This document shows, piece after piece, positions 42,191 through 50,340 of a stretch of 64,000 bases of DNA. The DNA lies in assembly GCF_013204855.1 (NCBI RefSeq), contig NZ_JABMKZ010000028.1, positions 1-64,000 on the forward strand, given 5' to 3'. Position 1 is the first letter of the stretch; each line of letters opens with the position of its first letter. This DNA comes from Paenibacillus alba (GTDB taxonomy: Bacteria > Bacillota > Bacilli > Paenibacillales > NBRC-103111). The notes beneath the pieces are model-generated. The model was not told the DNA's origin, searched no databases, and saw nothing but the letters and a program-made list of their open reading frames with translations. The translations under genes were made by a program, and so were the position numbers.

Positions 42191-43354
42191 CTAGGTTGGC
42201 ATTAATTGATGGAAATGCGTTAAAGCACTCTCTATGGACTCTACCAGATAATGAATATCCACCTCATCTGTAAATTTGCCCATACTTATTCGCAAGGATG
42301 AACGGATATCTGCCTCGTCCAGCCCCATCTCTTGCAGCACGTAAGAGAGCTTCTTCTCGTGGTTTGAGCTGCAGGCAGAGCCTACAGAAACGGCAATGCC
42401 ATACCGATGGTCCAAGTAAGCGGCCAAAGCTTCTCCCCGGATACCAGGAATGAAGAGATTGACGGTATTAGCCAGGGTACGTTCCGCATCGAGAGATCCG
42501 TTGATTTTCAGACCTGGAGCAAGCGCGTGCAGCTTCTCCACGAGGAGTCTTTTGCACCAGAGTAATTTGGCCTGTGTACGCTCCATATCCAGCATCGCTA
42601 CACGACATGCTTCTGCCGCACCAAGCAGCGAAAGAACATTCTCTGTGCCGCTTCTCATACCTCGCTCTTGCCCGCCCCCATGTATAAGTGGCTCGAGTTT
42701 GTAGGCTGAATGGACATAAAGCCCGCCGACCCCCTTGGGACCGTACAATTTATGAATGGAAAAAGAAAGCGAATCCACTCCCAACTCTCGGACATGGATT
42801 GGCATTTTCCCTACAGCCTGAACGGCATCTGTGTGGATAAAGATCCCCCTTGATTTTGCTATTTGGGCTATCTCCCGCACAGGTTGAATCGCCCCTATCT
42901 CATTATTAGCCAGCATGATGCTGATCAATTTGGTTTCCGGTCGAATGGCGTCAATCACGGCTTGCGAGGAAATAAACCCTTCTGCATCTACAGGAACGTA
43001 GGTGACCTTGCCTCCTCCATCATGACTCCAATGTCTAAGGGTCTCCTTAATGGAAGGATGCTCAATGACGGATGTGATGACATGTACAGGTGTCCCTACC
43101 CATTGACTGAGATATCCTTTCAATACCCAGTTATTGCTCTCGCTTCCGCCTGAAGTGAAGTACAATTCTTCCGGATCGCCATGCAGCAACGCAGCTGCAT
43201 GTTGCCTTGCTGATTGGATAGCTAGTCTTGCCTGTTGGCCAGGACCATGGGCGCTCGACGGATTACCATAAATATCTAATGATTCCGTTATAATCCTGCA
43301 AACCCGAGGATCCAGCGGCGTTGTAGAGTTATAATCAAAGTAACGACCTATCAC
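42191..43354 (-). CDS. NifS/IscS-like cysteine desulfurase
   Basis: A 387-residue PLP-dependent enzyme that removes sulfur from cysteine as a persulfide. The PLP lysine is in SFSIHKLYGPKGVGGLY (near 200), HTDAVQAVGK is typical, and the catalytic Cys is in VGSACSSNHEKK (near 325). It is a group I desulfurase. The next upstream gene encodes an IscU-like scaffold. Its place within a lipid/polyketide operon suggests a dedicated sulfur source rather than housekeeping Fe-S assembly, which is inference. Confidence 0.92.
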   Translation of the reverse strand: MIGRYFDYNSTTPLDPRVCRIITESLDIYGNPSSAHGPGQQARLAIQSARQHAAALLHGDPEELYFTSGGSESNNWVLKGYLSQWVGTPVHVITSVIEHPSIKETLRHWSHDGGGKVTYVPVDAEGFISSQAVIDAIRPETKLISIMLANNEIGAIQPVREIAQIAKSRGIFIHTDAVQAVGKMPIHVRELGVDSLSFSIHKLYGPKGVGGLYVHSAYKLEPLIHGGGQERGMRSGTENVLSLLGAAEACRVAMLDMERTQAKLLWCKRLLVEKLHALAPGLKINGSLDAERTLANTVNLFIPGIRGEALAAYLDHRYGIAVSVGSACSSNHEKKLSYVLQEMGLDEADIRSSLRISMGKFTDEVDIHYLVESIESALTHFHQLMPT

Positions 43355-43357
43355 CGC

Positions 43358-43717
43358 TTACACCTCTTTTACAGTGCATAAGGAATCAAACAATTCATCC
43401 AAAATATCCAGACAATGCTTCTGGTTCGGCTCCAGCTCGCCAAGCAGTTCTCGTCTTCCTGTCTGAGACATACGGCTCAATTCCGCTATCGCTTTTCCTT
43501 GCACAAACTCGCTGAAAATGCTCGCCGTCGCAATGGATGCCGCACAGCCATATGCTTTATATTTAATTCCCTTTATTTGGCTTTCATGAAAGGTCACACA
43601 AACATGCATCGTGTCACCGCATATTGGGTTACCGATGCGAAATGCCAGATCAGGCTGAACGATCTCTCCAATGTTTCTCGGATTCATAAAATGATCCGAA
43701 ATGATTGCATTATACAT
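43358..43717 (-). CDS. IscU/NifU-like sulfur scaffold
   Basis: A 119-residue IscU/SufU/NifU-N-type scaffold. The three ligand cysteines are visible: NPICGDTM (near 34), AYGCAAS (near 58) and QKHCLDIL (near 101). It lacks the C-terminal Nfu domain of full NifU. It is four bases before the desulfurase gene, an arrangement that supports partnership. Whether it assembles an Fe-S cluster or relays sulfur is not decided by sequence. Confidence 0.88.
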   Translation of the reverse strand: MYNAIISDHFMNPRNIGEIVQPDLAFRIGNPICGDTMHVCVTFHESQIKGIKYKAYGCAASIATASIFSEFVQGKAIAELSRMSQTGRRELLGELEPNQKHCLDILDELFDSLCTVKEV

Positions 43718-43755
43718 AATCCATCTACTCTCCTCTTGTTAGGTTGAGTGGTCAA

Positions 43756-44934
43756 CTATCCGATACTGCATTGGATTACTTGGGCTTCCTTATCCGACAT
43801 GAATTTTTCCAAATTAATCGCGCAACAGCCAATTTCAGCACCTTTGATTCGGTACATATAGTGCACTACCTGTCCGTTCCGACCGCATAAACAAGCGTTG
43901 GGATCCAGATACACAAGATCATCTGTCAGAATAAATCCCGGATAGGATAACGAGGTTGGATCATACACAACCAGCCGTCCCGGCTCGCCAACAGGGACCT
44001 CCTTATTCGGATCATCCAAGCTGCGCACGGAGAAATGGACCCATGGCGGAACATGCTTGGCATGATTTTCGCACTCAATAGCCATGAAATTCGTCTCAAC
44101 CAAGCCAAACATATCCCGTACTTGTTCACCGTGAATGCCAAAGACCTGCGATACTTGCTGATAGAAATCAGGACGGTTGATCTCTCTGCCTGTGAAGCTT
44201 TTCCATCCTCCAAGTGTAATAACTTGCGTTTGACGGTCCAGTTTCATATCCGGTTCATGCTCGTTCACATAACGAACTAATCTTTCTACCAAGAATGGCG
44301 GGCCGATAATATGGCGTGTATGAACATCCTGCCATTCTTTCAATTGCTGAACGACAGCCTCAGGTTGGAAAGCATGGCCGCTGACAAAAAAGCGGCTGGA
44401 ATCAAGCAATCCGGAGAACATATTAATCAGTTTCACCAGGCCCATCTCCGGCATTTCTTCGGAAGATGGCGCTAAGAATATAGCGGCCCCACCAAAAAAT
44501 CCAAACATCTCGCGAAACATAGAGAAAATGCTAAGCACGCTTCTCGTTAAGGTTTGCTCATCCCTGCGGGAGATGCTGGGAATTCCGCTAGTCCCTGTGC
44601 TCCTCAGCTCATGCTGCAATTCATGAATAGGCTTGGTAAGCAGCAAATGAGCATTAACATCTTTAAATTTGCCGATTCCAATGGCTGGGATACGTACCAC
44701 ATCTTCGAGGCATGCAATATTCGTCAATGTCACTCCTTTCTCTTCACAGATTTTGCGATACAGCGCGTTATGCTCATAATGATATTGGAAATTTTGCTTA
44801 ATCAGATACAATTTGATTTCATTTTGCCTGTCATTTGATAATTGGTAAATGGATTTAATCGATGCTATGACGCTCCCAACTGGATCAATTCCCATATTTT
44901 TCGATAAATCAAAAAAAAATCCATACTCTGACAT
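43756..44934 (-). CDS. LuxE-like acyl-protein synthetase
   Basis: A 392-residue LuxE/PaaK-type adenylating enzyme. LuxE proteins activate fatty acids as acyl-AMP and acylate a protein partner. LRSTGTSGIPS (near 115) is the phosphate-binding loop, GGWKSFTGREI and MFGLVETNF are typical of LuxE. No LuxC reductase is present. ATG at 44934 follows GAGGGGG; the frame extends to 45009 without a ribosome site and overlaps the MFS gene. Confidence 0.82.
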   Translation of the reverse strand: MSEYGFFFDLSKNMGIDPVGSVIASIKSIYQLSNDRQNEIKLYLIKQNFQYHYEHNALYRKICEEKGVTLTNIACLEDVVRIPAIGIGKFKDVNAHLLLTKPIHELQHELRSTGTSGIPSISRRDEQTLTRSVLSIFSMFREMFGFFGGAAIFLAPSSEEMPEMGLVKLINMFSGLLDSSRFFVSGHAFQPEAVVQQLKEWQDVHTRHIIGPPFLVERLVRYVNEHEPDMKLDRQTQVITLGGWKSFTGREINRPDFYQQVSQVFGIHGEQVRDMFGLVETNFMAIECENHAKHVPPWVHFSVRSLDDPNKEVPVGEPGRLVVYDPTSLSYPGFILTDDLVYLDPNACLCGRNGQVVHYMYRIKGAEIGCCAINLEKFMSDKEAQVIQCSIG

Positions 44935-44966
44935 CGTATACCCCCTCAGTTTTGGATGAATCCGGT

Positions 44967-46373
44967 TCACTTCCTGTCGTTCTTCCGACGCAGCAGGAAC
45001 AAGGAACACATGAAAACGGCGGCGAGAACAGCACCGCTTAAATAAGCATTTTGAAATCCTACAACGGCGTAGGATGGCTGCGTCCCGACGGGCGTAGAAG
45101 TTCTTCCCATGGATATGGACACGAAGAGCGCGATCCCGATGGCTCCACCCAGGTTACGAAACATAGCGAACGTGCCGGAAGCAATAGATAATTGATCCTC
45201 AGGAATGGAATAAGTACTTAACGTTAGACTGGCGACCGCGATCATGCCTATCCCCATTCCTGCGAAAGCCATGCAAATCATAAATAGCGCTATCGAAGAT
45301 TTCAAATCGAGTGTTCCGAGCAGACCAAAACTACTAATCGTGATTGTATAGCCAAGAATGAGTGGGATGAGACTACCGCGTTTATCAATCATTTTGCCAA
45401 TGAAAGGTGCGATGAGAAGTAGACTGACAGATAGAGGAGTAATCATTAGAGATGCTTTAAGTGTACTGAATTGCATGATGCGTGTTAAAAAAAGCGGGGA
45501 AATAATCATGGATCCCATTAACAGAATACCACCTAGCGTATTCGAAAGAATTCCTGCTAGATATTGGCGATTGCTGAAAATGGCAAGTTCCAATAAGGGA
45601 TGAACTCTGACCCGTTGTACCCAAATGAATCCGCCTAGCAGTACTACAGACAAAATAAATTGCCACCATGTGAACCAGTTCAACCAGCCTGTCTCCGTTG
45701 CTTGAAGGAAACCGTTAATTAACAGGAATAATCCAGCACTGAGGATGATCGTGCTGAGCCAATCCAGCTTGCCTGGCTGCATTTGATCTTGATAAGACGT
45801 GAATCCACTCTTTAGCAAGAAAAGAGCGCACAGTATGACAGGAATGTTGATATAGAACACCCACCGCCAGCCAAATACTTCCGTAATGCCCCCGCCTAAG
45901 CTCGGACCTACGGCAATTGCTAAAGCACCTACAGCACTCCATATCCCCATCGCGGCTCCGACTTTTTCTTTGGGAACAACCGAGCGAACTAGACTCATAC
46001 TCGCTGGTATGGCCATTGCTCCGCTAATGCCTTGAAGTACTCTAGCGGTGACGAGCCAAACAGCATTGGGTGCCAGGGCACAGAGCAAGGAGCTTAGCAT
46101 GAACATAATAAGACCCCAAGCATACAGCCGTTTTTTCCCGTGGAGGTCAGCCAATTTACCCATGAAGATTAAGAGGATTGCGACTGTCATCGTATAGGCG
46201 TTAATGATCCAAGCAGCCGTTCTGAGCGTAATAGCCAACTGCTCAATCATGCTGGGCAGGGCAATGTTGACAACCGTACTGTCCAGGAAAATGACGAACA
46301 AACCTAGCGAGATGATGAAGACTTGACTCATTCCTGATGCCGTGGAGGCAGAAGCCTTAATCTCAGACTGCAT
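44967..46373 (-). CDS. DHA2-family MFS exporter
   Basis: A 468-residue transporter with about 14 membrane helices. Motif C-like GVAMAIPASMSLV-type text (here GISGAMAIPASMSLV), FLDSTVVNIALPSM at the first helix and GKLADLHGKKRLY (motif A) place it in the DHA2 drug/proton antiporter group. As first gene of the biosynthetic operon it likely exports the product. ATG at 46373 follows GAAGGTGAG. A terminator-like stem lies just upstream. Confidence 0.9.
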   Translation of the reverse strand: MQSEIKASASTASGMSQVFIISLGLFVIFLDSTVVNIALPSMIEQLAITLRTAAWIINAYTMTVAILLIFMGKLADLHGKKRLYAWGLIMFMLSSLLCALAPNAVWLVTARVLQGISGAMAIPASMSLVRSVVPKEKVGAAMGIWSAVGALAIAVGPSLGGGITEVFGWRWVFYINIPVILCALFLLKSGFTSYQDQMQPGKLDWLSTIILSAGLFLLINGFLQATETGWLNWFTWWQFILSVVLLGGFIWVQRVRVHPLLELAIFSNRQYLAGILSNTLGGILLMGSMIISPLFLTRIMQFSTLKASLMITPLSVSLLLIAPFIGKMIDKRGSLIPLILGYTITISSFGLLGTLDLKSSIALFMICMAFAGMGIGMIAVASLTLSTYSIPEDQLSIASGTFAMFRNLGGAIGIALFVSISMGRTSTPVGTQPSYAVVGFQNAYLSGAVLAAVFMCSLFLLRRKNDRK

Positions 46374-46395
46374 ACGCAACTCACCTTCCATTGGT

Positions 46396-46453
46396 CATAA
46401 AAGACGTCCAACCATCGTTGCATGCTTCTGACTCAACCACAGATGGTTGAACG
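46396..46453 (-). promoter_or_regulatory. Leader terminator/attenuator before the MFS gene
   Basis: On the minus strand CGTTCAACCATC (46442-46453) pairs with GATGGTTGGACG (46405-46416) over 12 base pairs with one G-U, followed by TCTTTTATG. The same left arm can instead pair with TGGTTGA (46433-46439) in a tight hairpin, so two exclusive folds exist. It ends 23 nt before the MFS start codon and follows a 30-codon ORF. Confidence 0.55.
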
Positions 46454-46479
46454 TTTCTAACGAGAGATCCTTGCTTTGG

Positions 46480-46572
46480 CTATTTCGTTCTCTTGCGCAT
46501 CATTCTCATAATGACAATTGCGCAGCAGCACACAACCAAACATCCAACAACAATCATGGTTGTCGTAGACAA
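46480..46572 (-). CDS. 30-residue Cys-rich membrane peptide upstream of MFS
   Basis: A 30-codon ORF starting at TTG 46572, seven bases after a perfect AAAGGAGG. The peptide (MSTTMIVVGCLVVCCCAIVI then MRMMRKRTK) is one hydrophobic helix with four cysteines and a basic tail. It lies between the AhpD-like gene and the MFS exporter on the same strand, followed by the attenuator-like stem. It may be a leader peptide or a small exporter subunit. Confidence 0.55.
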   Translation of the reverse strand: MSTTTMIVVGCLVVCCCAIVIMRMMRKRTK

Positions 46573-46609
46573 TGTAGTTCCTCCTTTCCTATCTCATATT
46601 ACCGTCGCA

Positions 46610-47299
46610 TTAATTCTGGGCAACAGCATTCGGTTGATAATCGTAAGCATTAAGGGCATTGATGCCATGCGTCAAGACGTAACCAGCATTAGCTACACCG
46701 CCGACGAGCACCCCCTCCATAAGCTCCTCCATCGTTCCACCTAACTCTTTGAACTTCTTCGTATGGTTGTCGATACTATACGCGCATCCGTTGACGTGAG
46801 AAACAACCACGGCAATCAATTGCTTCGTTTTGGCATCGATGGCACCGTCCTTCATCGCATTCGACTGGAATTGATCGAAGGCTGCGAACGTCTCTGGACG
46901 TGTTTGTTTAACAAGAGGCAGTTTGCTTGCATTCGTCGTTTCGTAAAGTTCATTAACTACGAGGTCATGCATCGTATTCCAGGCATTCACGCTATGAAAC
47001 AAAACAGTTTCAGCATTCACTGCTCCTGCGACCAGAATAGCTTCCACGATTTCTTCCACGGAGCCTTCTTGTTTCTTGAACTTGCCGGTGTGAACGTCGA
47101 TGCAGTACGGACAGCCTGTGACGTGTGTAACGGCTACAGCTATTAATTCCTTCGTTCTGGACGTGATTGCGTTCCCCGCAAAGGCTTCCCCCATGAATTG
47201 GAAAAATGAGTTAGCCCCTTGAGGTACGATCTGTTGCATTTCCGGTACTCTCTTCAAATTGCTGCGCTCATACAAAGAGTTGGAATTTTTGAGTTCCAT
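46610..47299 (-). CDS. Double carboxymuconolactone-decarboxylase (AhpD-like) protein
   Basis: A 229-residue protein with two CMD/AhpD domains. The first has the redox motif TGCPYCIDVHTGKFK (near 65); the second reads NGCAYSIDNHTKKFK (near 172), missing the second Cys. AhpD-like proteins reduce peroxiredoxin partners or quench reactive species. ATG at 47299 is nine bases after GGAGG. MarR-type palindromes lie in its upstream region, and the MarR gene is next upstream. Confidence 0.85.
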   Translation of the reverse strand: MELKNSNSLYERSNLKRVPEMQQIVPQGANSFFQFMGEAFAGNAITSRTKELIAVAVTHVTGCPYCIDVHTGKFKKQEGSVEEIVEAILVAGAVNAETVLFHSVNAWNTMHDLVVNELYETTNASKLPLVKQTRPETFAAFDQFQSNAMKDGAIDAKTKQLIAVVVSHVNGCAYSIDNHTKKFKELGGTMEELMEGVLVGGVANAGYVLTHGINALNAYDYQPNAVAQN

Positions 47300-47332
47300 T
47301 TCCACATTCCTCCATTTATTTCGTTTTCATTT

Positions 47333-47347
47333 GTTATGATATCTAAC
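47333..47347 (-). promoter_or_regulatory. MarR-type operator near the AhpD gene
   Basis: GTTATGATATCTAAC, a slightly imperfect form of the GTTAGATATCTAAC palindrome at 47485-47498, located about 35 bp before the AhpD start codon. A further half-site AATATCTAA lies at 47370-47379. Confidence 0.5.
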
Positions 47348-47483
47348 TTAATTACGTCTGTCAATAATTTAATATCTAAATTTATAATATTAATTTTTAA
47401 TAAAATTATTGAGTTTACATGCATTTTAATGGCATAATTATTAAGATCAATAAATTATATCAAACTAAAATTCATATCATTTA

Positions 47484-47499
47484 AGTTAGATATCTAACT
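47484..47499. promoter_or_regulatory. Perfect MarR-type palindrome
   Basis: AGTTAGATATCTAACT is a perfect 16-base palindrome 50 bp beyond the marR stop, in the AT-rich gap before the AhpD-like gene. A 12-base core is repeated at 48225-48236. Confidence 0.6.
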
Positions 47500-47548
47500 A
47501 ATTATTTATAAAGAGAGCTTTTAAACCAACCAGCGCTCTTCTGCTCAT

Positions 47549-47977
47549 CTACTCATGAAAGTTGCTGTCCACCCGCTTCATCCAATGCAGCATTAGAGCA
47601 ATTTCCTGTTCGGAAAACCCTTGTCTAATCATCTTCTCGCCTTCTTCAACTATTGCCAAGCAGGCTTGCTTAATCGATAATCCCTTCTCAGTAACATAGA
47701 TTCGATTAATTCGTGTGTCCACCTTGTCTTGTACACGACTTATCATATTCTTCACTTCTAGACCACGAAGCAGGAAGGTCATGGAAGCCGGTTGAATGCC
47801 GAGAATTTGAACCATATCTTTCTGGGTAAGTCCTTCTTGTTCCCACAAAATAATGAGCACACCCAGCTGCGAATTTGTGACACCTTGCTCCTCCAACCGC
47901 TGATCCAGATAGTTGCAAGCGTTCCGAAAGTTCTTTTTTAGCCAAAATCCAATGGATCCATGCAAAGTCGTACTCAT
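47549..47977 (-). CDS. MarR-family regulator
   Basis: A 142-residue winged-helix regulator of the MarR family. TNSQLGVLIILWEQEGLTQKDMVQILGIQPASMTFLL is the recognition helix region and KVDTRINRIYVTEKG the wing. It has an unusual C-terminal acid/aromatic end (LMLHWMKRVDSNFHE). AAAGGGAG precedes the ATG. The 12-16-base TTAGATATCTAA palindromes around it make autoregulation and control of the AhpD gene likely. Confidence 0.9.
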   Translation of the reverse strand: MSTTLHGSIGFWLKKNFRNACNYLDQRLEEQGVTNSQLGVLIILWEQEGLTQKDMVQILGIQPASMTFLLRGLEVKNMISRVQDKVDTRINRIYVTEKGLSIKQACLAIVEEGEKMIRQGFSEQEIALMLHWMKRVDSNFHE

Positions 47978-48069
47978 AGCGTTCTCCCTTTTTCAAGCCT
48001 CATCTTATGTTATATTATCAGTATATTCGATCACCTCATTTTTGAACATATTGTTATTGCGTCCACTTA

Positions 48070-48198
48070 TCATATACCTCTAGACTGCTTCCACTTCTTG
48101 TTCCAATACATCATCCAACTAGCCGTATAACAAATCAAACAGCCAAAAAATTTGGGCTTTAACAAGCTGCTTCGAGGGTTGATGGGGCACGATTTCAT
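48070..48198 (-). CDS. 42-residue Cys/Trp-rich peptide before marR
   Basis: A 42-codon ORF with GGAGG nine bases before its ATG. The peptide starts MKSCPINPRSSLLKPKFF, has a hydrophobic patch GCLICYTASWMMYW and a basic end NKKWKQSRG. It lies between the palindrome at 48225 and marR, so it is likely the first ORF of the marR transcript. Function unknown. Confidence 0.45.
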   Translation of the reverse strand: MKSCPINPRSSLLKPKFFGCLICYTASWMMYWNKKWKQSRGI

Positions 48199-48224
48199 GG
48201 ATTTTCACCTCCTCACCATTTTAA

Positions 48225-48236
48225 TTAGATATCTAA
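48225..48236. promoter_or_regulatory. MarR-type palindrome upstream of the marR transcript
   Basis: TTAGATATCTAA is a perfect 12-base palindrome matching the core of the 47484-47499 site. It lies 27 bp before the start codon of the 42-codon ORF and about 250 bp before marR, in a position suited to repression of marR. Confidence 0.6.
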
Positions 48237-48318
48237 ATATATAGTATGCAATTCATCTTTCCTTGTCAATATTTTCCACAAAATAATAAAACAGACTACT
48301 TGACTACACATGTAAAAA

Positions 48319-48357
48319 TAAAAAAAAGGAGATGCGTTTAATAAACGCATCTCCTTT
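48319..48357 (-). terminator. Terminator after the YxcD-like gene
   Basis: GGAGATGCGTTTATTAAACG on the minus strand folds against CGTTT...CGCATCTCC in a perfect 12-pair stem followed by eight T residues. Confidence 0.9.
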
Positions 48358-48389
48358 ATCAACTAAATTTCAGCCTCATAATTAGTCGA

Positions 48390-48668
48390 TTATTCCGCTA
48401 TCTCAGCGATGATCTCTTCATCCAAAATGAATCGCATTTGATCCCGGAAAACCCTCATCTGGTATTGATTGAACAAATATTGCGTTATGGCTTCAAACAG
48501 ATTGCCTTCCGTCAGAATTTGGGAGCGTCCTCCGGCAAATACTTCCGCAGAGAAGCCTAAGTCCTCATCCCACATCAGCTCAACGTCAACCTCATTCGGC
48601 TTGAGACCTTTGCGTTCCGCCATGTTCAAACAGACGGCATTCACGATTTCTTGTTCCGTTAAACGCAT
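48390..48668 (-). CDS. YxcD/DUF2653-family protein
   Basis: A 92-residue acidic protein: MRLTEQEIVNAVCLNMAERK at the start, DVELMWDEDLGFSAEVF and RDQMRFILDEEII at the end. This is the DUF2653 group, seen next to secreted membrane proteins in Bacillus. Function unknown. It starts two bases after the stop of the next gene upstream, so the two form an operon closed by a terminator. Confidence 0.75.
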   Translation of the reverse strand: MRLTEQEIVNAVCLNMAERKGLKPNEVDVELMWDEDLGFSAEVFAGGRSQILTEGNLFEAITQYLFNQYQMRVFRDQMRFILDEEIIAEIAE

Positions 48669-48670
48669 GC

Positions 48671-49102
48671 TTAGTACCTCGGATTATCCTGATTAGTCTT
48701 CTTTCTTTGTCTGAAGAAAGAGATCACCTTCACAACAACGGCAATCAAGGCAACCACAGCAAGCACGTTCACTAACAAGCCAAGTATATTACCCAGTGCT
48801 CCCATTCCGCCAAATAGGCCTCCAAACAGCAGACCCGCCATTCCCCCGATGAGCAGCCCTTTCATCAAACCGCCGCTGAAAAAGCCAGGTTTCGTGGTTG
48901 GTGTTGTAGCGCCAGGTGTTTTGCTCGTCGAATTGCTAGGCTCATTTTTTGGAGCGTTGTTAGCAGGCGCCTTTTGTTGCTCTGTCGGTGTGTAGCTTTT
49001 GCGTGGCGCTTTATAAGAAGACTTCGCTTCTACCAGTGTTGGCACCGTAAAAGAGAACACCAGCATACTTGCCATAATCAGCATTACTAATTTCTTGAAC
49101 AT
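48671..49102 (-). CDS. Secreted/membrane protein of unknown function
   Basis: A 143-residue protein with a signal peptide (1-26, MFKKLVMLIMASMLVFSFTVP...VEA), a Ser/Pro/Thr/Lys-rich low-complexity middle, and a Gly/Leu-rich membrane region (about 78-125) with GGMAGLLFGGLFGGMGALG, then a basic tail. The layout resembles Bacillus YxcC/Tim44-like short membrane proteins. Function unknown. It is paired with the YxcD-like gene. Confidence 0.7.
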   Translation of the reverse strand: MFKKLVMLIMASMLVFSFTVPTLVEAKSSYKAPRKSYTPTEQQKAPANNAPKNEPSNSTSKTPGATTPTTKPGFFSGGLMKGLLIGGMAGLLFGGLFGGMGALGNILGLLVNVLAVVALIAVVVKVISFFRQRKKTNQDNPRY

Positions 49103-49198
49103 GATGTCATGACCTCCACGTAAGTTAATATGAAAGTTTTATCACTTTCGTCTTATTCTATACGTCTGAGCCCAGATTTGGTTTCAGTATCGACAAAA

Positions 49199-49231
49199 AC
49201 GGCCAATCCGCTGAAGGATTAGCCGCCTTTT
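49199..49231. terminator. Bidirectional terminator after aldo/keto reductase gene
   Basis: CGGCCAATCCGCTG pairs with GGATTAGCCGCC, flanked by AAAAA on one side and TTTTTT on the other. It directly follows the reductase stop at 49232. Confidence 0.8.
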
Positions 49232-50200
49232 TTATCTATAGAAATTCCGAATCCAGCGATGCGGCTTCAACTTCGCAAGCTGCTCCTGGGTTAATCCTTG
49301 TCCGTCTCCAACCCGCATATTGTTCTCCACATTCCGAACGGAACGCATACCTGGAATGACCGTTGAAACAGCAGGATGGCTAAGCACATATCGCAGAGCG
49401 ACTTCCGGCATTTGCTCAACAGCGATATCCAGATCAGCCGCGATCTTCTGAACGCGATCATATACCTGCTGCTTGCGGTCGCCTTGGAAATAGGTATTAC
49501 GGAAGTCACCTTCACTGAATGTCGTGTCAGGCGTAATCCGCCCCGTCAAGCCGCCTTCATCAAGCGAAACTCGGACAATAACGCCAACATTATGCGCTGC
49601 GCAGGCAGGGAGCAATTGATCTTCCGGACTTTGCTCGAAAATGTTATAAATCACCTGCACCGTATCAACAAGCCCTGATTCAATCAGCTTAATCCCATTG
49701 TTCGACTGATGATCATTAATCGAGATGCCAAAGTGGCGGATCTTCCCTTGCTCCTTGAGCTTGCGAATCCCTTCCAGCCAATCTCCTTGACCTACCCACT
49801 CGTCCGACCAGACATGAAACTGCTGAACATCGATCGTATCCAAGCCCAGGTTACGCAGGCTTTGTTCCGTACTAGCCATGACATGCTCCGCCGTGAACGC
49901 CTCTTCCACAGGCACTCCATCCCGCGCAGGCCATTGACGGTTGATAGGAGGGATCTTCGTCGCAACATAGATCGGCTTATTGTGCGCCCTCACCACTTGC
50001 CCGACAAGTCTTTCACTGTGACCATCTCCATAGCCCAATGCAGTATCAATAAAGTTCAGTCCGAGCTCAATGGAACGATTCAGCGCCTCAATTGACTCGT
50101 CATCGGATGCACCGATCCAAGCCGTTTTGCCAATCCCCCATGCGCCGTACCCGATTTCCGATATCTTCAACCCTGTTTTCCCAAGAGTTCTAATGTTCAT
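49232..50200 (-). CDS. Aldo/keto reductase
   Basis: A 322-residue NADPH-dependent reductase of the AKR superfamily. It starts [19 protein letters not shown]; the catalytic tetrad shows [18 protein letters not shown] (Asp, Tyr), VATKIPP (Lys) and QQFHVW (His). RSVRNVENN is the coenzyme-binding end. ATG 50200 follows GGAGG by eight bases. It is monocistronic, next to but not clearly part of the sugar locus. Confidence 0.9.
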   Translation of the reverse strand: MNIRTLGKTGLKISEIGYGAWGIGKTAWIGASDDESIEALNRSIELGLNFIDTALGYGDGHSERLVGQVVRAHNKPIYVATKIPPINRQWPARDGVPVEEAFTAEHVMASTEQSLRNLGLDTIDVQQFHVWSDEWVGQGDWLEGIRKLKEQGKIRHFGISINDHQSNNGIKLIESGLVDTVQVIYNIFEQSPEDQLLPACAAHNVGVIVRVSLDEGGLTGRITPDTTFSEGDFRNTYFQGDRKQQVYDRVQKIAADLDIAVEQMPEVALRYVLSHPAVSTVIPGMRSVRNVENNMRVGDGQGLTQEQLAKLKPHRWIRNFYR

Positions 50201-50340
50201 TTGCTCAGCCTCCATCGCTTAACTTTGGTTTCACTGCTATTATACAGGGAAACCAAAATCTGCATAAGAACTGAAAAAGTTGTCAGTTAGTAACTTTCGC
50301 GTAAGTAGTGGGGGGTCTCATAGGAGATTCGGAGCAGTCC

